Of a stretch of DNA of 64,000 nt, positions 35,498-44,479 are shown in pieces; within the stretch, counting starts at the first letter, position 1; each line of letters opens with the position of its first letter. The position numbers were made by a program, and so were the translations under genes. Source of the DNA: Collinsella sp. An7 (lineage in GTDB: Bacteria; Actinomycetota; Coriobacteriia; Coriobacteriales; Coriobacteriaceae); NCBI RefSeq assembly GCF_002159335.1, contig NZ_NFHP01000004.1, positions 124,001 through 188,000 of the forward strand, in the 5' to 3' direction. The notes under the pieces were generated by a model. That model was not told the origin of the DNA and searched no databases. It was given only the letters and a program-made list of their open reading frames with translations.

Positions 35498-35677
35498 CTC
35501 TGCGCAAAAATGCGTTTGCTGACCTCCTATGGGCCCCTATGAGCTGGGACTTCCTTGGTGCCCTTTCGCCCCGGTGGGCAAAGGGCACTTTTTTGGGTAA
35601 TAAAAGCCCAGATAAACAGGGGGTTATTTTATAGATTAAGCCTTCAAAAAGGTCAGCAAATCAATTTTTGCGCAGAG
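35498..35677. mobile_element. 180-bp MITE-like inverted-repeat element with internal terminator
   Basis: The ends are 28-base inverted repeats (35498-35525 and 35650-35677) that match at 25 positions, beginning CTCTGCGCAAAAAT. The interior is clearly richer in A+T than its surroundings and contains no gene. It holds a rho-independent terminator and a second small hairpin (TGGGT...GCCCA). The size and structure fit a non-autonomous element. No clear target-site duplication was found. Confidence 0.6.
35558..35594 (+). terminator. Terminator inside the MITE-like element
   Basis: GTGCCCTTT (35558-35566) pairs with AAAGGGCAC (35580-35588), then TTTTTT. It lies 110 bases after the malY-like gene and probably ends that transcript. 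Confidence 0.85.
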
Positions 35678-35716
35678 CGCCGCGGCTCGCCGTGCGCCAA
35701 GGCTCATTTGAGAGTT

Positions 35717-36340
35717 TTATCGCTGCGGTGACAGGCCGATCGCCGCAGCGAGTGCGGCGACATCGCCCGTGAAGTGGAACGCCTGCATGCCGGCGACCTC
35801 GGCTCCGCGACAGTTGTCCGCGTTGTCGTCGACAAAGAGGCATTCCGCCGGCACGAGTCCATAACGCCTGCAAAGCAGCTCGTAGATAGCGGGGTCCGGC
35901 TTCATGAGCTTCTCCTCTGCGGAGACCACGCGCCCTTTCATAAGGGGATAGGCGGGGCAGTGGTCGAGTTGCTCGTCGATGCGCGTGCCGGCGTTCGAAA
36001 GCAGGTAGAGGTCATAGCCTTGCTCGTAGAGATGGCGGGCGAGGTCGTTTACCTCGCAGATGGGCTCGGAGTAGCGTGCCCAGTGCGCCGCCATATCGTG
36101 CAAGTTGGGCCAGAGTCGTTCGGGCAGGTGCGCCTCGGCGATGCGCAACATGGTCGGGTAACCGATGGTGCCCGAGTCCAGGAGCGCCCATTCACCGCGC
36201 CCAAAATAGGCGGCCTGCAAGAGCGCGGCATCCTGCTCGTTATCAGAGAAGCGCGTCGCAAAGTACGGCCCGTTGAAGGTCATGAGCACGTTGCCCATGT
36301 CGAAGACGATGTTTTTGATGATGGGCTCTGTGAGGGTCAT
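35717..36340 (-). CDS. HAD-superfamily hydrolase (subfamily IA)
   Basis: 207 residues. Motif I is FDMGNVLMTF, motif II LLSNAG, motif III Lys in KLMKPDP, motif IV FVDDNADN. The helical cap follows motif I (C1 cap), as in YihX-like sugar phosphatases. Motif I has FDMGN instead of the usual FDxDG, as is common in the YihX/epoxide hydrolase N-terminal group. The substrate is not predictable. AGGAGACGCT precedes the ATG at 36340. Confidence 0.87.
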   Translation of the reverse strand: MTLTEPIIKNIVFDMGNVLMTFNGPYFATRFSDNEQDAALLQAAYFGRGEWALLDSGTIGYPTMLRIAEAHLPERLWPNLHDMAAHWARYSEPICEVNDLARHLYEQGYDLYLLSNAGTRIDEQLDHCPAYPLMKGRVVSAEEKLMKPDPAIYELLCRRYGLVPAECLFVDDNADNCRGAEVAGMQAFHFTGDVAALAAAIGLSPQR

Positions 36341-36541
36341 AGCGTCTCCTGTCGCAGGGGTGCTGACGGCGTCAAACGGTGCCGCTGCCAGCACCAGTGT
36401 ACACTCCAGTGCGGCGCGCGTCCTCCATGTGCAATTTGTCAGCTTACGGTAAGGCGGCTCTGCGATTCGTTTTCATGGGGAGCGCGAGGATTCGGGTCCA
36501 CAATGTGGCGCTCTTCTGGTTATTTTCATGCTTGCCGGTCT

Positions 36542-36557
36542 TGAAAGTTTATTTTCA
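36542..36557. promoter_or_regulatory. Candidate RpiR operator at the ECF-PHP operon promoter
   Basis: TGAAAGTTTATTTTCA has perfect TGAAA/TTTCA arms. It overlaps a TTGAAA -35-like hexamer at 36541-36546, with TAGCAT at 36566-36571 as a loose -10 (19 spacing). RpiR-family proteins bind palindromes of this general kind. The operon's last gene encodes an RpiR protein, so autoregulation is plausible. The rest of the gap 36341-36712 holds the 5' leader and no gene. Confidence 0.45.
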
Positions 36558-36712
36558 CTTTACGCTAGCATCACTGATTCATGCAGGTCAGCGCCCTATC
36601 ATGCCCAATGTCGTCCATAAGGACGGCAGCCGGGGCACCCCGTGCGCACGGCCGGCGCCGTACGTGCCCCCAAACGCGCCCCTCGCCGGGCGCGATCAGA
36701 GAGGGGATTATC

Positions 36713-37549
36713 ATGTCAACTTCCACGACCTCCGCCGCTCAGGCGCACAAGCTGATGGTCTTCGTCCTCAGCATGTCTCTGTACGGCTTGGCAACGCTAG
36801 TGTCCGAACTCATTCCGTCCGTTCAGGTGGGCATCGTTGAGTTTTCGGTCGAGTTCTTTCTATTCATCCCGTTGACGCTTGCTATGCTCTTTGACCCGCT
36901 GTCGGTTGCTCTCGGTGCCGCTACGGGCGAGCTCGTGTTTTCCGAGATCATGCTCGGCCAGTTCGGTGGCCTCGGCGAGCTCGAAAAGTTCCTCACCGTC
37001 GCCATCGCCGTCTACGTAGCCGGTAAGCTCGTGCCCGATCCGCGCGATATCAAGCGCGTCGGCATCGCCGCCTTCGGCGCCACGGCGCTCCAGCTCGCCA
37101 TGAGCGCGGCCGTCGACATCATCAAGGTCGTCGTGGCCGTCGAGGAGTTCGAGGCCGTGCCCGGCCTTCCCGAGTCGGTCTACTTCACCGAGGGCTTCGC
37201 CTTCCTGAACGACCTGCTCTTCTCTGGCGTTCTGTTCTGCCTGCTGCCCACGCTCTTCCTCGCCCCGCGCCTCTATGGCAAGATCGAGCCTCTGCTCGGC
37301 ATCAAGCCCCGTACCCCCGAGGATGTGGCCGACGCGGCCTCCCCGCGCCTTGCGCTCGGCGCCGTGGTCTGCTTCGTGCTCGCCGTGCTTGCCGCCTGCG
37401 TATCCAAGGCCGGTTTTTCCCTGATTGAGTGGGAGGCCGAGTGGGCCGAGAGCACCGGTGCGCTCGTGACCGGCCTTGCCGTCGCTGTGGTCATCGCCGT
37501 GATTGCCGCCTGGTGCCTGCATCGCAACGCCACGATCTCCCGCGCATAG
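36713..37549 (+). CDS. ECF transporter S component of unknown specificity
   Basis: 278 residues with about six to eight hydrophobic segments (LMVFVLSMSLYGLATLV, FFLFIPLTLAMLF, LTVAIAVYVAGKLV, LLFSGVLFCLLPTLFL, VVCFVLAVLAACV, VTGLAVAVVIAVIAAW). It is longer than most S components (about 180-200). It heads an operon with fused ATPase, EcfT, PHP protein and RpiR regulator, so it should set substrate choice. No known vitamin-type signature was recognised. GAGAGGGGATTATC precedes the ATG. Confidence 0.78.
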   Translation: MSTSTTSAAQAHKLMVFVLSMSLYGLATLVSELIPSVQVGIVEFSVEFFLFIPLTLAMLFDPLSVALGAATGELVFSEIMLGQFGGLGELEKFLTVAIAVYVAGKLVPDPRDIKRVGIAAFGATALQLAMSAAVDIIKVVVAVEEFEAVPGLPESVYFTEGFAFLNDLLFSGVLFCLLPTLFLAPRLYGKIEPLLGIKPRTPEDVADAASPRLALGAVVCFVLAVLAACVSKAGFSLIEWEAEWAESTGALVTGLAVAVVIAVIAAWCLHRNATISRA

Positions 37550-37567
37550 GGGTGTGAGGGTACGGAT

Positions 37568-39409
37568 ATGGCAATCGTCTCCATTAACGACTTGACCTTT
37601 ACCTACCCTGGCGCCGAGAATCCCACCCTTCTCCATCTCGATCTGGAGGTGGAGGAGGGTGACTTTCTCGCGATTATGGGTGCGAACGGGTGCGGTAAGT
37701 CCACGCTCTGCAAGGCGATGAACGGCATCATTCCGCAGTTCATCGCCGGCGACATCAGCGGCACCCTCATGGTTTCGGGACTTGATGCGTCTCAGACGCC
37801 GCTCGGCGAGCTCGCCCAGCACGTGGGTTATGTCTACCAGGACTTCGAGAACCAGCTCGTGCGTCCCACGGTGCTCGATGAGGCATCGTTCGCGAGCCTC
37901 AATTACGCACAGCCCGACTACCTTGCGCGTGGCATGCGCGCGCTCGAGCTCGTGGGCCTTGCCAACAAGGCGGAGAGCTATGTCTGGGCGCTCTCGGGCG
38001 GTCAGAAGCACCTGCTTGCGCTCGCCGGTGCACTCGCACTCGAGCCTGAGGTCATCATCTTAGATGAGCCCATCGCCCAGCTCGATCCCTATCACGCTCG
38101 GCAAACCTACGAGGTCCTGCGAGAGCTTAACGAGAACCATGGCAAGACCATTATCGTTATCGAGCACCACACCGATTTCATCGCCGACTACTGCAAGCAC
38201 GCCGTCCTCATGAACGCGGGCGCCGTCTCGTGGAAGCTCCCGGCGCGCGAGGCCCTGCGCCAGCTGGACGACCTTCGCGCGAGCGATATCTACCCACCCG
38301 AGATCGCCCTCGCCGCTCGCGAGCTCAAAGACACGGGTGTGCTCGATAGCGGCGCCACGCTGCCCACCACGGTCGCCGAGGGCGTCCAGGCGTTCGCGGG
38401 CCTCGGCTTCACGCCGCAGCCCTGCCCCGCGCGCCCCGTGCGCGCGGACGTGCCCGCCGCAGTGGAGTTTCGCGGCGTGAGCGTTTCGTACCGCAGCGTC
38501 AAGGGTGCGCCGCGCCAGGTGTTCGATGGGTTCGACCTCGCTATTCATGAGGGCGAGAAGGTCGCACTCGTGGGTTCCAACGGCGCTGGCAAGACCACGC
38601 TCATGAAGCTCATGTGCGGACTCGTCAAGCCGCAGGGGGGCGAGGTCCTCTTGAAGGGCGTCTCCACGCGCGGGCGCGGGGCGGAGGAGATCTCCGACGC
38701 CATCTCGCTGGTCTACCAGAACCCCGAGCAGATGTTCATCAAGGACAGCGTCCGCGCCGACGTGTCCTTTGCTATGCGCGCCCGCGGTCGCGTTGACGCC
38801 GACGAGCATGCCCACGAGCTCGTCGAGCGGTTCCGTCTCACCCGCCTCGCCGACCGCGACGGACGCCTCATGTCGGGCGGCCAGATGCGGCGCGCATCGC
38901 TTGCCATCGGCATCGCGCTCGACCCGCCGATCCTTCTGCTCGACGAGCCAACGGCGAACCTCGACATCGCGACGCGCCGCGAGATTGTGCGCACCATCGC
39001 CGACTTGCGCGGTGTTACCGACACCGTGGTCATCGCTACACACGACATGCAGCTCGTGTGCCAGTTTGCCGATCGCGTGATCGTGCTCAACCAGGGTCGC
39101 GTCATTGGCGACGGCGCCCCCGAGGAGATCTTCCACGACGAGGAGGTCGTGCGCGCGTCAGGTATCTGCCCACCCGAGATCTACGCCATGGGTGCCGCCC
39201 TCGACTGTCGTGCGTCGTGCTTCGACATCGAGGACTTCCTCATGAGTTTCGACGCGTACCGCGCGCTCGCCCACGCGGCGACGGGCGAGGCGGCCGATGT
39301 CCCGGTAGCCGACGTGTCCGTCGCCGAGACGCGAACAGCCGACGCGCCGTCCGCGGGAGTGCCCGCTGCCAACGCGCCATCCGCTGCCTGTGAGAAGGAG
39401 GTCGCATAG
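37568..39409 (+). CDS. ECF transporter fused ATPase (EcfA-EcfA')
   Basis: 613 residues with two ABC domains. The first has Walker A GANGCGKST near residue 38, signature LSGGQKHLL and Walker B VIILDEPIAQLD. The second has Walker A GSNGAGKTT, signature MSGGQMRRA and Walker B ILLLDEPTANLD. The C-terminal 45 residues are an Ala/Val/Asp-rich degenerate repeat (PVADVSVAETRTAD) not found in the family. It ends one base before the EcfT start, with that gene's ribosome binding site inside this reading frame. Confidence 0.93.
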   Translation: MAIVSINDLTFTYPGAENPTLLHLDLEVEEGDFLAIMGANGCGKSTLCKAMNGIIPQFIAGDISGTLMVSGLDASQTPLGELAQHVGYVYQDFENQLVRPTVLDEASFASLNYAQPDYLARGMRALELVGLANKAESYVWALSGGQKHLLALAGALALEPEVIILDEPIAQLDPYHARQTYEVLRELNENHGKTIIVIEHHTDFIADYCKHAVLMNAGAVSWKLPAREALRQLDDLRASDIYPPEIALAARELKDTGVLDSGATLPTTVAEGVQAFAGLGFTPQPCPARPVRADVPAAVEFRGVSVSYRSVKGAPRQVFDGFDLAIHEGEKVALVGSNGAGKTTLMKLMCGLVKPQGGEVLLKGVSTRGRGAEEISDAISLVYQNPEQMFIKDSVRADVSFAMRARGRVDADEHAHELVERFRLTRLADRDGRLMSGGQMRRASLAIGIALDPPILLLDEPTANLDIATRREIVRTIADLRGVTDTVVIATHDMQLVCQFADRVIVLNQGRVIGDGAPEEIFHDEEVVRASGICPPEIYAMGAALDCRASCFDIEDFLMSFDAYRALAHAATGEAADVPVADVSVAETRTADAPSAGVPAANAPSAACEKEVA

Positions 39410-39410
39410 C

Positions 39411-40250
39411 ATGCTCGAAAAGCTTTCCGAGAACGTGCTCGACAAGGTCTCGATTGACTACCTGCGCAACCAGGTGCTAAAGAACGCATACGGAAACGAT
39501 GACACGCCCATTGCTCGGCTCGACCCGCGTGTGCTGCTCATCTGGTATCTATTCTTCGGTCTCGTGCCGTGGTTTTTAGGTGACGTGGTCACGCTGCTCG
39601 GCATGTTTATCTTTTGCGCCGCTACCACGAGGCTTGCGCGCGTGGCGCCGCTCGTACTTTTCGTCTTTGCGCTCGGCGTGTTCTCACAGACGGGCTACCT
39701 GCTTATCGTATCGATACTCTTTAGCGGCAGTATCGATGCGCTCATCCCGTTGCTCGTCATGACCCTTAAGGTCACCACCTGCTCGCTCGCCTCAATCACG
39801 GTATTCTCGGGACTCGACCCCGACCGGCTCTCCAACGGGCTTCTGTGGTTCGGCTGCCCCGAGCGCCTGTCGTTCTCCATCTCTTTTGCCTACCGTATCC
39901 TGCCCATCATGTTCGAGGAGCTACAGAACATCCTGCTTTCCTTTCGCATGCGCGGCCGCGCGCCCGCGCACGAGACACTCGGTGGCAAGGTCCACTGGCT
40001 CGTGTACCAGGTGAAGACCATCATCCAATCGTTCTATCCGCTCATGCTTAACATGGCAAAGCGCTCCCGCACCACGGTGGAGGCGCTCGAGCTCAAGGGG
40101 TACCGTTACGCCTCGACGAACGCTGCCGTGCTCAAGATTAAGCTCGGCTCGCTCGCCATTGGCAGAAACGACATTCTGTTTATCGCCCTGTCCGTCGTGT
40201 GGGCGCTGGGCTGCTTTGCACTGCCCCATGTCCTGGAGGTTCTCGTATGA
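39411..40250 (+). CDS. ecfT: ECF transporter T component (EcfT)
   Basis: 279 residues of the CbiQ/EcfT family. Hydrophobic segments cover about 45-130, and the coupling helices carry the conserved arginines in SFRMRGRAPAHE (near 182) and ALELKGYRYAS. It couples the fused ATPase to the S component. AAGGAGG lies 8-9 bases before the ATG. Its stop overlaps the PHP gene start as ATGA. Confidence 0.92.
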   Translation: MLEKLSENVLDKVSIDYLRNQVLKNAYGNDDTPIARLDPRVLLIWYLFFGLVPWFLGDVVTLLGMFIFCAATTRLARVAPLVLFVFALGVFSQTGYLLIVSILFSGSIDALIPLLVMTLKVTTCSLASITVFSGLDPDRLSNGLLWFGCPERLSFSISFAYRILPIMFEELQNILLSFRMRGRAPAHETLGGKVHWLVYQVKTIIQSFYPLMLNMAKRSRTTVEALELKGYRYASTNAAVLKIKLGSLAIGRNDILFIALSVVWALGCFALPHVLEVLV

Positions 40251-41038
40251 TCATCGATTTTCACACCCACGGAAAGCTCGCCAAATACCTCGCGTTTTCG
40301 CCCGCCTACACCGACTGGCTCTTTGCCGAAGCGCGTGCGGCCGGGCTCGACGCGCTCTGCCTGACCGAGCACTTCAACACGAAGGGCTTCGAGGAGGTCT
40401 ATGCCGACATCGCGGCGCGCTACCCTCGTCGCGGGGACGCCTTCAACGTCAACGGGCTTCTGGTGTTCCCGGGCATGGAGATTGATATCGCCGAGAACGG
40501 TCACACGCTCGTGCTCGGCACGATGGAGGAGATTCTCGACTTCAACCGTGCGCTCATCCCGCATAAGGAGAAGGGCTCGTTCCTGCCGCTTGCCGATCTT
40601 GCTGCCGAGGTGCGCCGCCGTGGCCTCTTCTTCGGTGCGGGGCACCCCTTCCGCGCGCCCGGGCACATCCCCGAGCAGCCGGAAGAGAACCTCGCGACCT
40701 TTGAGTTCGTCGACCTCAACGGCAAGGACCTCGCACACGATTTCGAGGGGACCATCGCGCGTACCCTCGCCTTTGCCGAGAAGCTCGGCGTGCCCGTGGT
40801 TTCGGGCAGCGACACGCATCAGGCGTTTCAGTACGGTTGCGTGACGACGGTGCTCGACCGGGAGGTGGACACCGTGGCGGATTTGCGCTCGCAGGTGCTC
40901 GCGCACACCTATCACATCGTCTACGCGCCCGATATCGCCTTCAAGGTCAAGACGGCAGGCATGCTCAAGCGCGCGCTTAAGGAGATCGACCGTTTGGGCG
41001 GCGACTACGTGAACGTGCTCATCGCGGGGGCGGAGTAG
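40247..41038 (+). CDS. PHP-domain metal-dependent phosphoesterase
   Basis: 263 residues. PHP metal ligands are visible: HxH in IDFHTHGK (His 6 and 8 by position), LTEHFN (Glu/His), GMEIDI, GAGHPFRAPGH and GSDTH near residue 186. The family hydrolyses small phosphoesters such as histidinol phosphate or nucleotide derivatives. Translational coupling to EcfT suggests it acts on the imported compound after it is phosphorylated, or on a related metabolite. Confidence 0.86.
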   Translation: MIIDFHTHGKLAKYLAFSPAYTDWLFAEARAAGLDALCLTEHFNTKGFEEVYADIAARYPRRGDAFNVNGLLVFPGMEIDIAENGHTLVLGTMEEILDFNRALIPHKEKGSFLPLADLAAEVRRRGLFFGAGHPFRAPGHIPEQPEENLATFEFVDLNGKDLAHDFEGTIARTLAFAEKLGVPVVSGSDTHQAFQYGCVTTVLDREVDTVADLRSQVLAHTYHIVYAPDIAFKVKTAGMLKRALKEIDRLGGDYVNVLIAGAE

Positions 41039-41041
41039 GGG

Positions 41042-41872
41042 ATGACCGACCCGACTCTCTTCAAGTCCGGGGTGACCTACACGCCGGCAGAGCAGCTTAT
41101 TATCAACTACGTAATCGAGAACCCCCAGGAGTTCCTGCTCCAGTCGATTCAAGAAGTCGCGCGGGTGCTCGAAGTCTCGGACGCAACGGTCTCGCGCTTT
41201 GCGCGCCACGCCGGATTCGCCGATTTCAAGGCGCTTAAGGCGGCAGTCGCAAGCTCAACGCTCGGCCCCGCCGACAAGATGCTCGCGAGCATCGGCGAGG
41301 GATCGGGCGACGTCGCGGCGTTTCTGCGTCAGCAACGCGACAACATCGACCGCACGCTCGAAGGGCTCTCGACGGCCTCCTTTGACCGGGCGGCCGAGGC
41401 GCTCGCGGGCGCGACCTGCGTGCGCATCCAGGGCAAGGGCGCCGCGTCCTGCGTCGCCGATCTGCTCGCCTTTCGGTTCAAGCGCTACGGCATCGCGGTC
41501 GACGTGCTCGCCTCGGGCGGCACGGAGCTCTTCGAGGGGCTAGCCCACACGCGCTCGACCGACGTGCTCGTGACCTTCGGATTCCAGCGGGTGCCGGCGG
41601 AGGCGCAGGTCGTGCTCGAATACGGCGCGCAGCAAGGGGCGACGACGGTGCTCTTTACCGATCGCATGGTGCGCGGTTCGGGCTCGCAGGCCGATATCGA
41701 GCTCTATACCTATCGAGGCGAGCCGCGTGCCTATCATTCCATGGCGAGCGCCGTTGCGCTAGTGGACGCGCTTGTGGTTGCGGTCGCGGCTCGCTTAGAC
41801 AGCTCGGCCCTCGAGGAGCTCGAGCGCATCCGTGAGCTCAAACGCGCCTACACCCATCTGCTTCCACGTTGA
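41042..41872 (+). CDS. RpiR/MurR-family transcriptional regulator
   Basis: 276 residues. The N-terminal HTH_6 domain (about 1-80; VARVLEVSDATVSRFARHAGFADF) is followed by a SIS domain (about 110-240; VRIQGKGAASCVADLLAFRF) that binds phosphorylated sugars or amino sugars. It starts three bases after the PHP gene. It probably controls the operon in response to a sugar-phosphate-like ligand, consistent with the palindrome at 36542. Confidence 0.9.
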   Translation: MTDPTLFKSGVTYTPAEQLIINYVIENPQEFLLQSIQEVARVLEVSDATVSRFARHAGFADFKALKAAVASSTLGPADKMLASIGEGSGDVAAFLRQQRDNIDRTLEGLSTASFDRAAEALAGATCVRIQGKGAASCVADLLAFRFKRYGIAVDVLASGGTELFEGLAHTRSTDVLVTFGFQRVPAEAQVVLEYGAQQGATTVLFTDRMVRGSGSQADIELYTYRGEPRAYHSMASAVALVDALVVAVAARLDSSALEELERIRELKRAYTHLLPR

Positions 41873-42067
41873 TGGCCAAAGGACGAGAGGTCAGTTTTGG
41901 TCTGGGCGCGGGTTGGCCTGAAGGTGTGAACTGTATATCTATGGCATTGATTGGCGAGCGTCGGCGCGAAAGTTAGCTGAGGTGTGTATAGTAGGGCGGA
42001 ATCACGTGATACCGATGTCCGGCGCCCATGCTGCCGAGGCGTCTTTATAGGGGATGGGGGATCGGGC

Positions 42068-44428
42068 ATGACGCTCGACGAGCTCGAGATAGGCAAAGAC
42101 GCCATCGTGGCGTCGGTGGACTGCGACGACGCGTCGCTCAGGCAGCACATCTTTGATATGGGCCTTACGCCTGGCATTGAAGTGACCATGATCAAGCTCG
42201 CCCCCATGGGCGACCCCATGGAGATCCGCCTGCGCGGCTACGAGCTCACGCTGCGGCGGGCCGACGCGGCGCGCGTTGCGCTCGAGAACATCCACGATGC
42301 GCACGACAACCCCCGCAAGAACCCGGAGGCCAGCCAGGTGGCGCACCCGGCACTCGGCGAGGGGCCCGCGCATCCGCGCCGCGAGGGAACGGCACCCTTG
42401 CCCGAGTCGGCGCCGCTGCACTTTGCCCTCGCCGGCAACCAGAACTGCGGCAAGACCACGCTCTTTAACCAGCTCACGGGCTCCAACCAGCACGTGGGGA
42501 ACTTCCCCGGGGTCACGGTCGACCGCAAAGATGGGCAGATCAAGGGCCACCCCAACGCCACGATTACCGACCTGCCGGGCATCTACTCGCTCAGCCCCTA
42601 CACGAGCGAGGAGGTGGTGAGCCGCCAGTTTATCCTGCAGGATAACCCCAGCGCGATCATCGATATCGTGGACGCCACCAACATCGAGCGCAACCTCTAC
42701 CTCACGCTCCAGCTCATGGAGCTCGACCGCCCCATGGTGCTCGCGCTCAACATGATGGACGAGCTCGCGGCCAACGGAGGCACCGTGGACGTCAACGCGC
42801 TCGAGGCGGCGCTCGGCATCCCTGTGGTGCCCATCTCGGCGGCCAAGAACGAGGGCATCGGCGAGCTCACCGAGCACGCGCTCCACGTGGCGCGCTACCG
42901 CGAGCACCCCGGCCGGCTCGACTTCTGCGCGGCGGACGGCCCCGACGGCGGTGCGCTCCACCGCTGCATCCACGGTATCTGCCACCTGATCGACGACCAC
43001 GCCGAGGCCGCGCACATTCCCGTGCGCTTTGCCGCGACCAAGCTCATCGAGGGCGACCGGCTGGTCATCGAAGCGCTGGCGCTCGACCAAAACGAACTCG
43101 ACGCGGTGGAGCACATCATCTGCCAGATGGAGGAAGAGGCCGGCACCGACCGCATGGCCGCGCTCGCCGACATGCGCTTCTCGTTTATCGAGGGGGTCTG
43201 TAACGCCTGCGTGGTCAAGCCGCGCGAGAGCCGCGAGCACAAGCGCTCCGTGGCGGCCGACCGCATCCTCACGGGCAAGTACACGGCGATCCCGGTGTTC
43301 ATCGGCATCATGGCGCTCGTCTTTTGGCTGACCTTTGACGTGGTGGGGCAACGCCTCTCCGACCTGCTGGCGCTGGGGATCGACTGGTTTACGGGCGTGG
43401 TGGACGTGTGGCTCACCAACTTTGGGGTGAACCCGGTGGTGCACGCGCTCGTGATCGACGGCGTCTTTGCCGGCGTGGGGAGCGTGCTTTCGTTTTTGCC
43501 GATCATCGTGGTGCTCTTTTTGCTGCTCTCCATCCTCGAGGACTCGGGCTACATGGCGCGCGTGGCCTTTGTAATGGACCGGCTGCTCCGGCACCTCGGC
43601 CTTTCCGGGCGGAGCTTTGTGCCCATGCTCATCGGCTTTGGCTGCTCGGTGCCGGCCATCATGGCCACCCGCACGCTCCCTTCGGAGCACGACCGCAAGA
43701 TGACTGTGATGCTCACGCCGTTTATGAGCTGCTCGGCCAAGCTGCCGGTGTACGCGCTCTTTGCGGGGGCGTTCTTCCCGGACCACGCGGCGCTCGTGAT
43801 GATCGCGATGTACCTCATGGGCATGGTCGTGGGGGTGCTCGTGGCGCTGGTGCTCAAGGGGACGGCCTTTCGCGGCGACCCCGTGCCGTTTGTGATGGAG
43901 CTCCCCAACTACCGGCTGCCCTCGGCCAAGACGACGCTCCACTTGGCGTGGGACAAGGCCAAGGGCTTTGCGACCAAGGCGTTTACCATCATCTTTGCCG
44001 CGAGTGTGGTGATCTGGATACTGCAGACCTTCGACATCCGCTTTAACGTGGTGGCCGACCAGAGCCAGAGCATGCTGGCGGGGGTGGGCACCCTCCTGGC
44101 GCCGCTCTTTGCGCCGTTGGGTTTTGGCACGTGGGAGGCGGCCGCGGCGCTTGCGGCGGGCTTTGGCGCCAAGGAGAACGTCGTTGCCACGCTCACGGTG
44201 CTCATGGGCGGCTCGACCGCGGCGCTCACCACGCTCTTCTCGCCGCTCACCGCGTTTTGCTTCCTTACTTTTACGCTGCTCTACACGCCGTGCGTGGCGG
44301 CGGTCTCGGCCGTGCGCAACGAGCTCGGCACGCGCATGATGTGGGCGGTGATCGCCATGCAGTGCGGCGTGGCGTGGATCGTGGCCTTCGTCGTGCGGCT
44401 CGCGGGGCTGGCGCTCGGGCTGGCATAG
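42068..44428 (+). CDS. feoB: Fused ferrous iron transporter FeoA-FeoB
   Basis: 786 residues. Residues 1-76 are a FeoA SH3-like domain (VDCDDASLRQHIFDMGLTPGIEVTMI in pieces), then a 40-residue linker. The FeoB G domain follows: G1 GNQNCGKTT (near 122), G3 DLPG and G4 NMMD. Two Gate/Core membrane blocks follow, with SFVPMLIGFGCSVPAIMATRT and FMSCSAKLPVYALF. It imports Fe(II) with GTPase control. The ATG at 42068 is preceded by a GGGGGATCGGGC run. TATAGT at 41987-41992 could be the -10 box. Confidence 0.94.
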   Translation: MTLDELEIGKDAIVASVDCDDASLRQHIFDMGLTPGIEVTMIKLAPMGDPMEIRLRGYELTLRRADAARVALENIHDAHDNPRKNPEASQVAHPALGEGPAHPRREGTAPLPESAPLHFALAGNQNCGKTTLFNQLTGSNQHVGNFPGVTVDRKDGQIKGHPNATITDLPGIYSLSPYTSEEVVSRQFILQDNPSAIIDIVDATNIERNLYLTLQLMELDRPMVLALNMMDELAANGGTVDVNALEAALGIPVVPISAAKNEGIGELTEHALHVARYREHPGRLDFCAADGPDGGALHRCIHGICHLIDDHAEAAHIPVRFAATKLIEGDRLVIEALALDQNELDAVEHIICQMEEEAGTDRMAALADMRFSFIEGVCNACVVKPRESREHKRSVAADRILTGKYTAIPVFIGIMALVFWLTFDVVGQRLSDLLALGIDWFTGVVDVWLTNFGVNPVVHALVIDGVFAGVGSVLSFLPIIVVLFLLLSILEDSGYMARVAFVMDRLLRHLGLSGRSFVPMLIGFGCSVPAIMATRTLPSEHDRKMTVMLTPFMSCSAKLPVYALFAGAFFPDHAALVMIAMYLMGMVVGVLVALVLKGTAFRGDPVPFVMELPNYRLPSAKTTLHLAWDKAKGFATKAFTIIFAASVVIWILQTFDIRFNVVADQSQSMLAGVGTLLAPLFAPLGFGTWEAAAALAAGFGAKENVVATLTVLMGGSTAALTTLFSPLTAFCFLTFTLLYTPCVAAVSAVRNELGTRMMWAVIAMQCGVAWIVAFVVRLAGLALGLA

Positions 44429-44479
44429 GCCGAGATCGTGCGGCTTTGGGGTGTTGTTTAGCGTTGTTGAGCGGTGCCT

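Noticed and set aside
41950-42000. Possible DtxR/IdeR iron box upstream of feoAB (AGTTAGCTGAGGT)
   Set aside because: Only half of the site resembles the consensus and no dyad symmetry is present.
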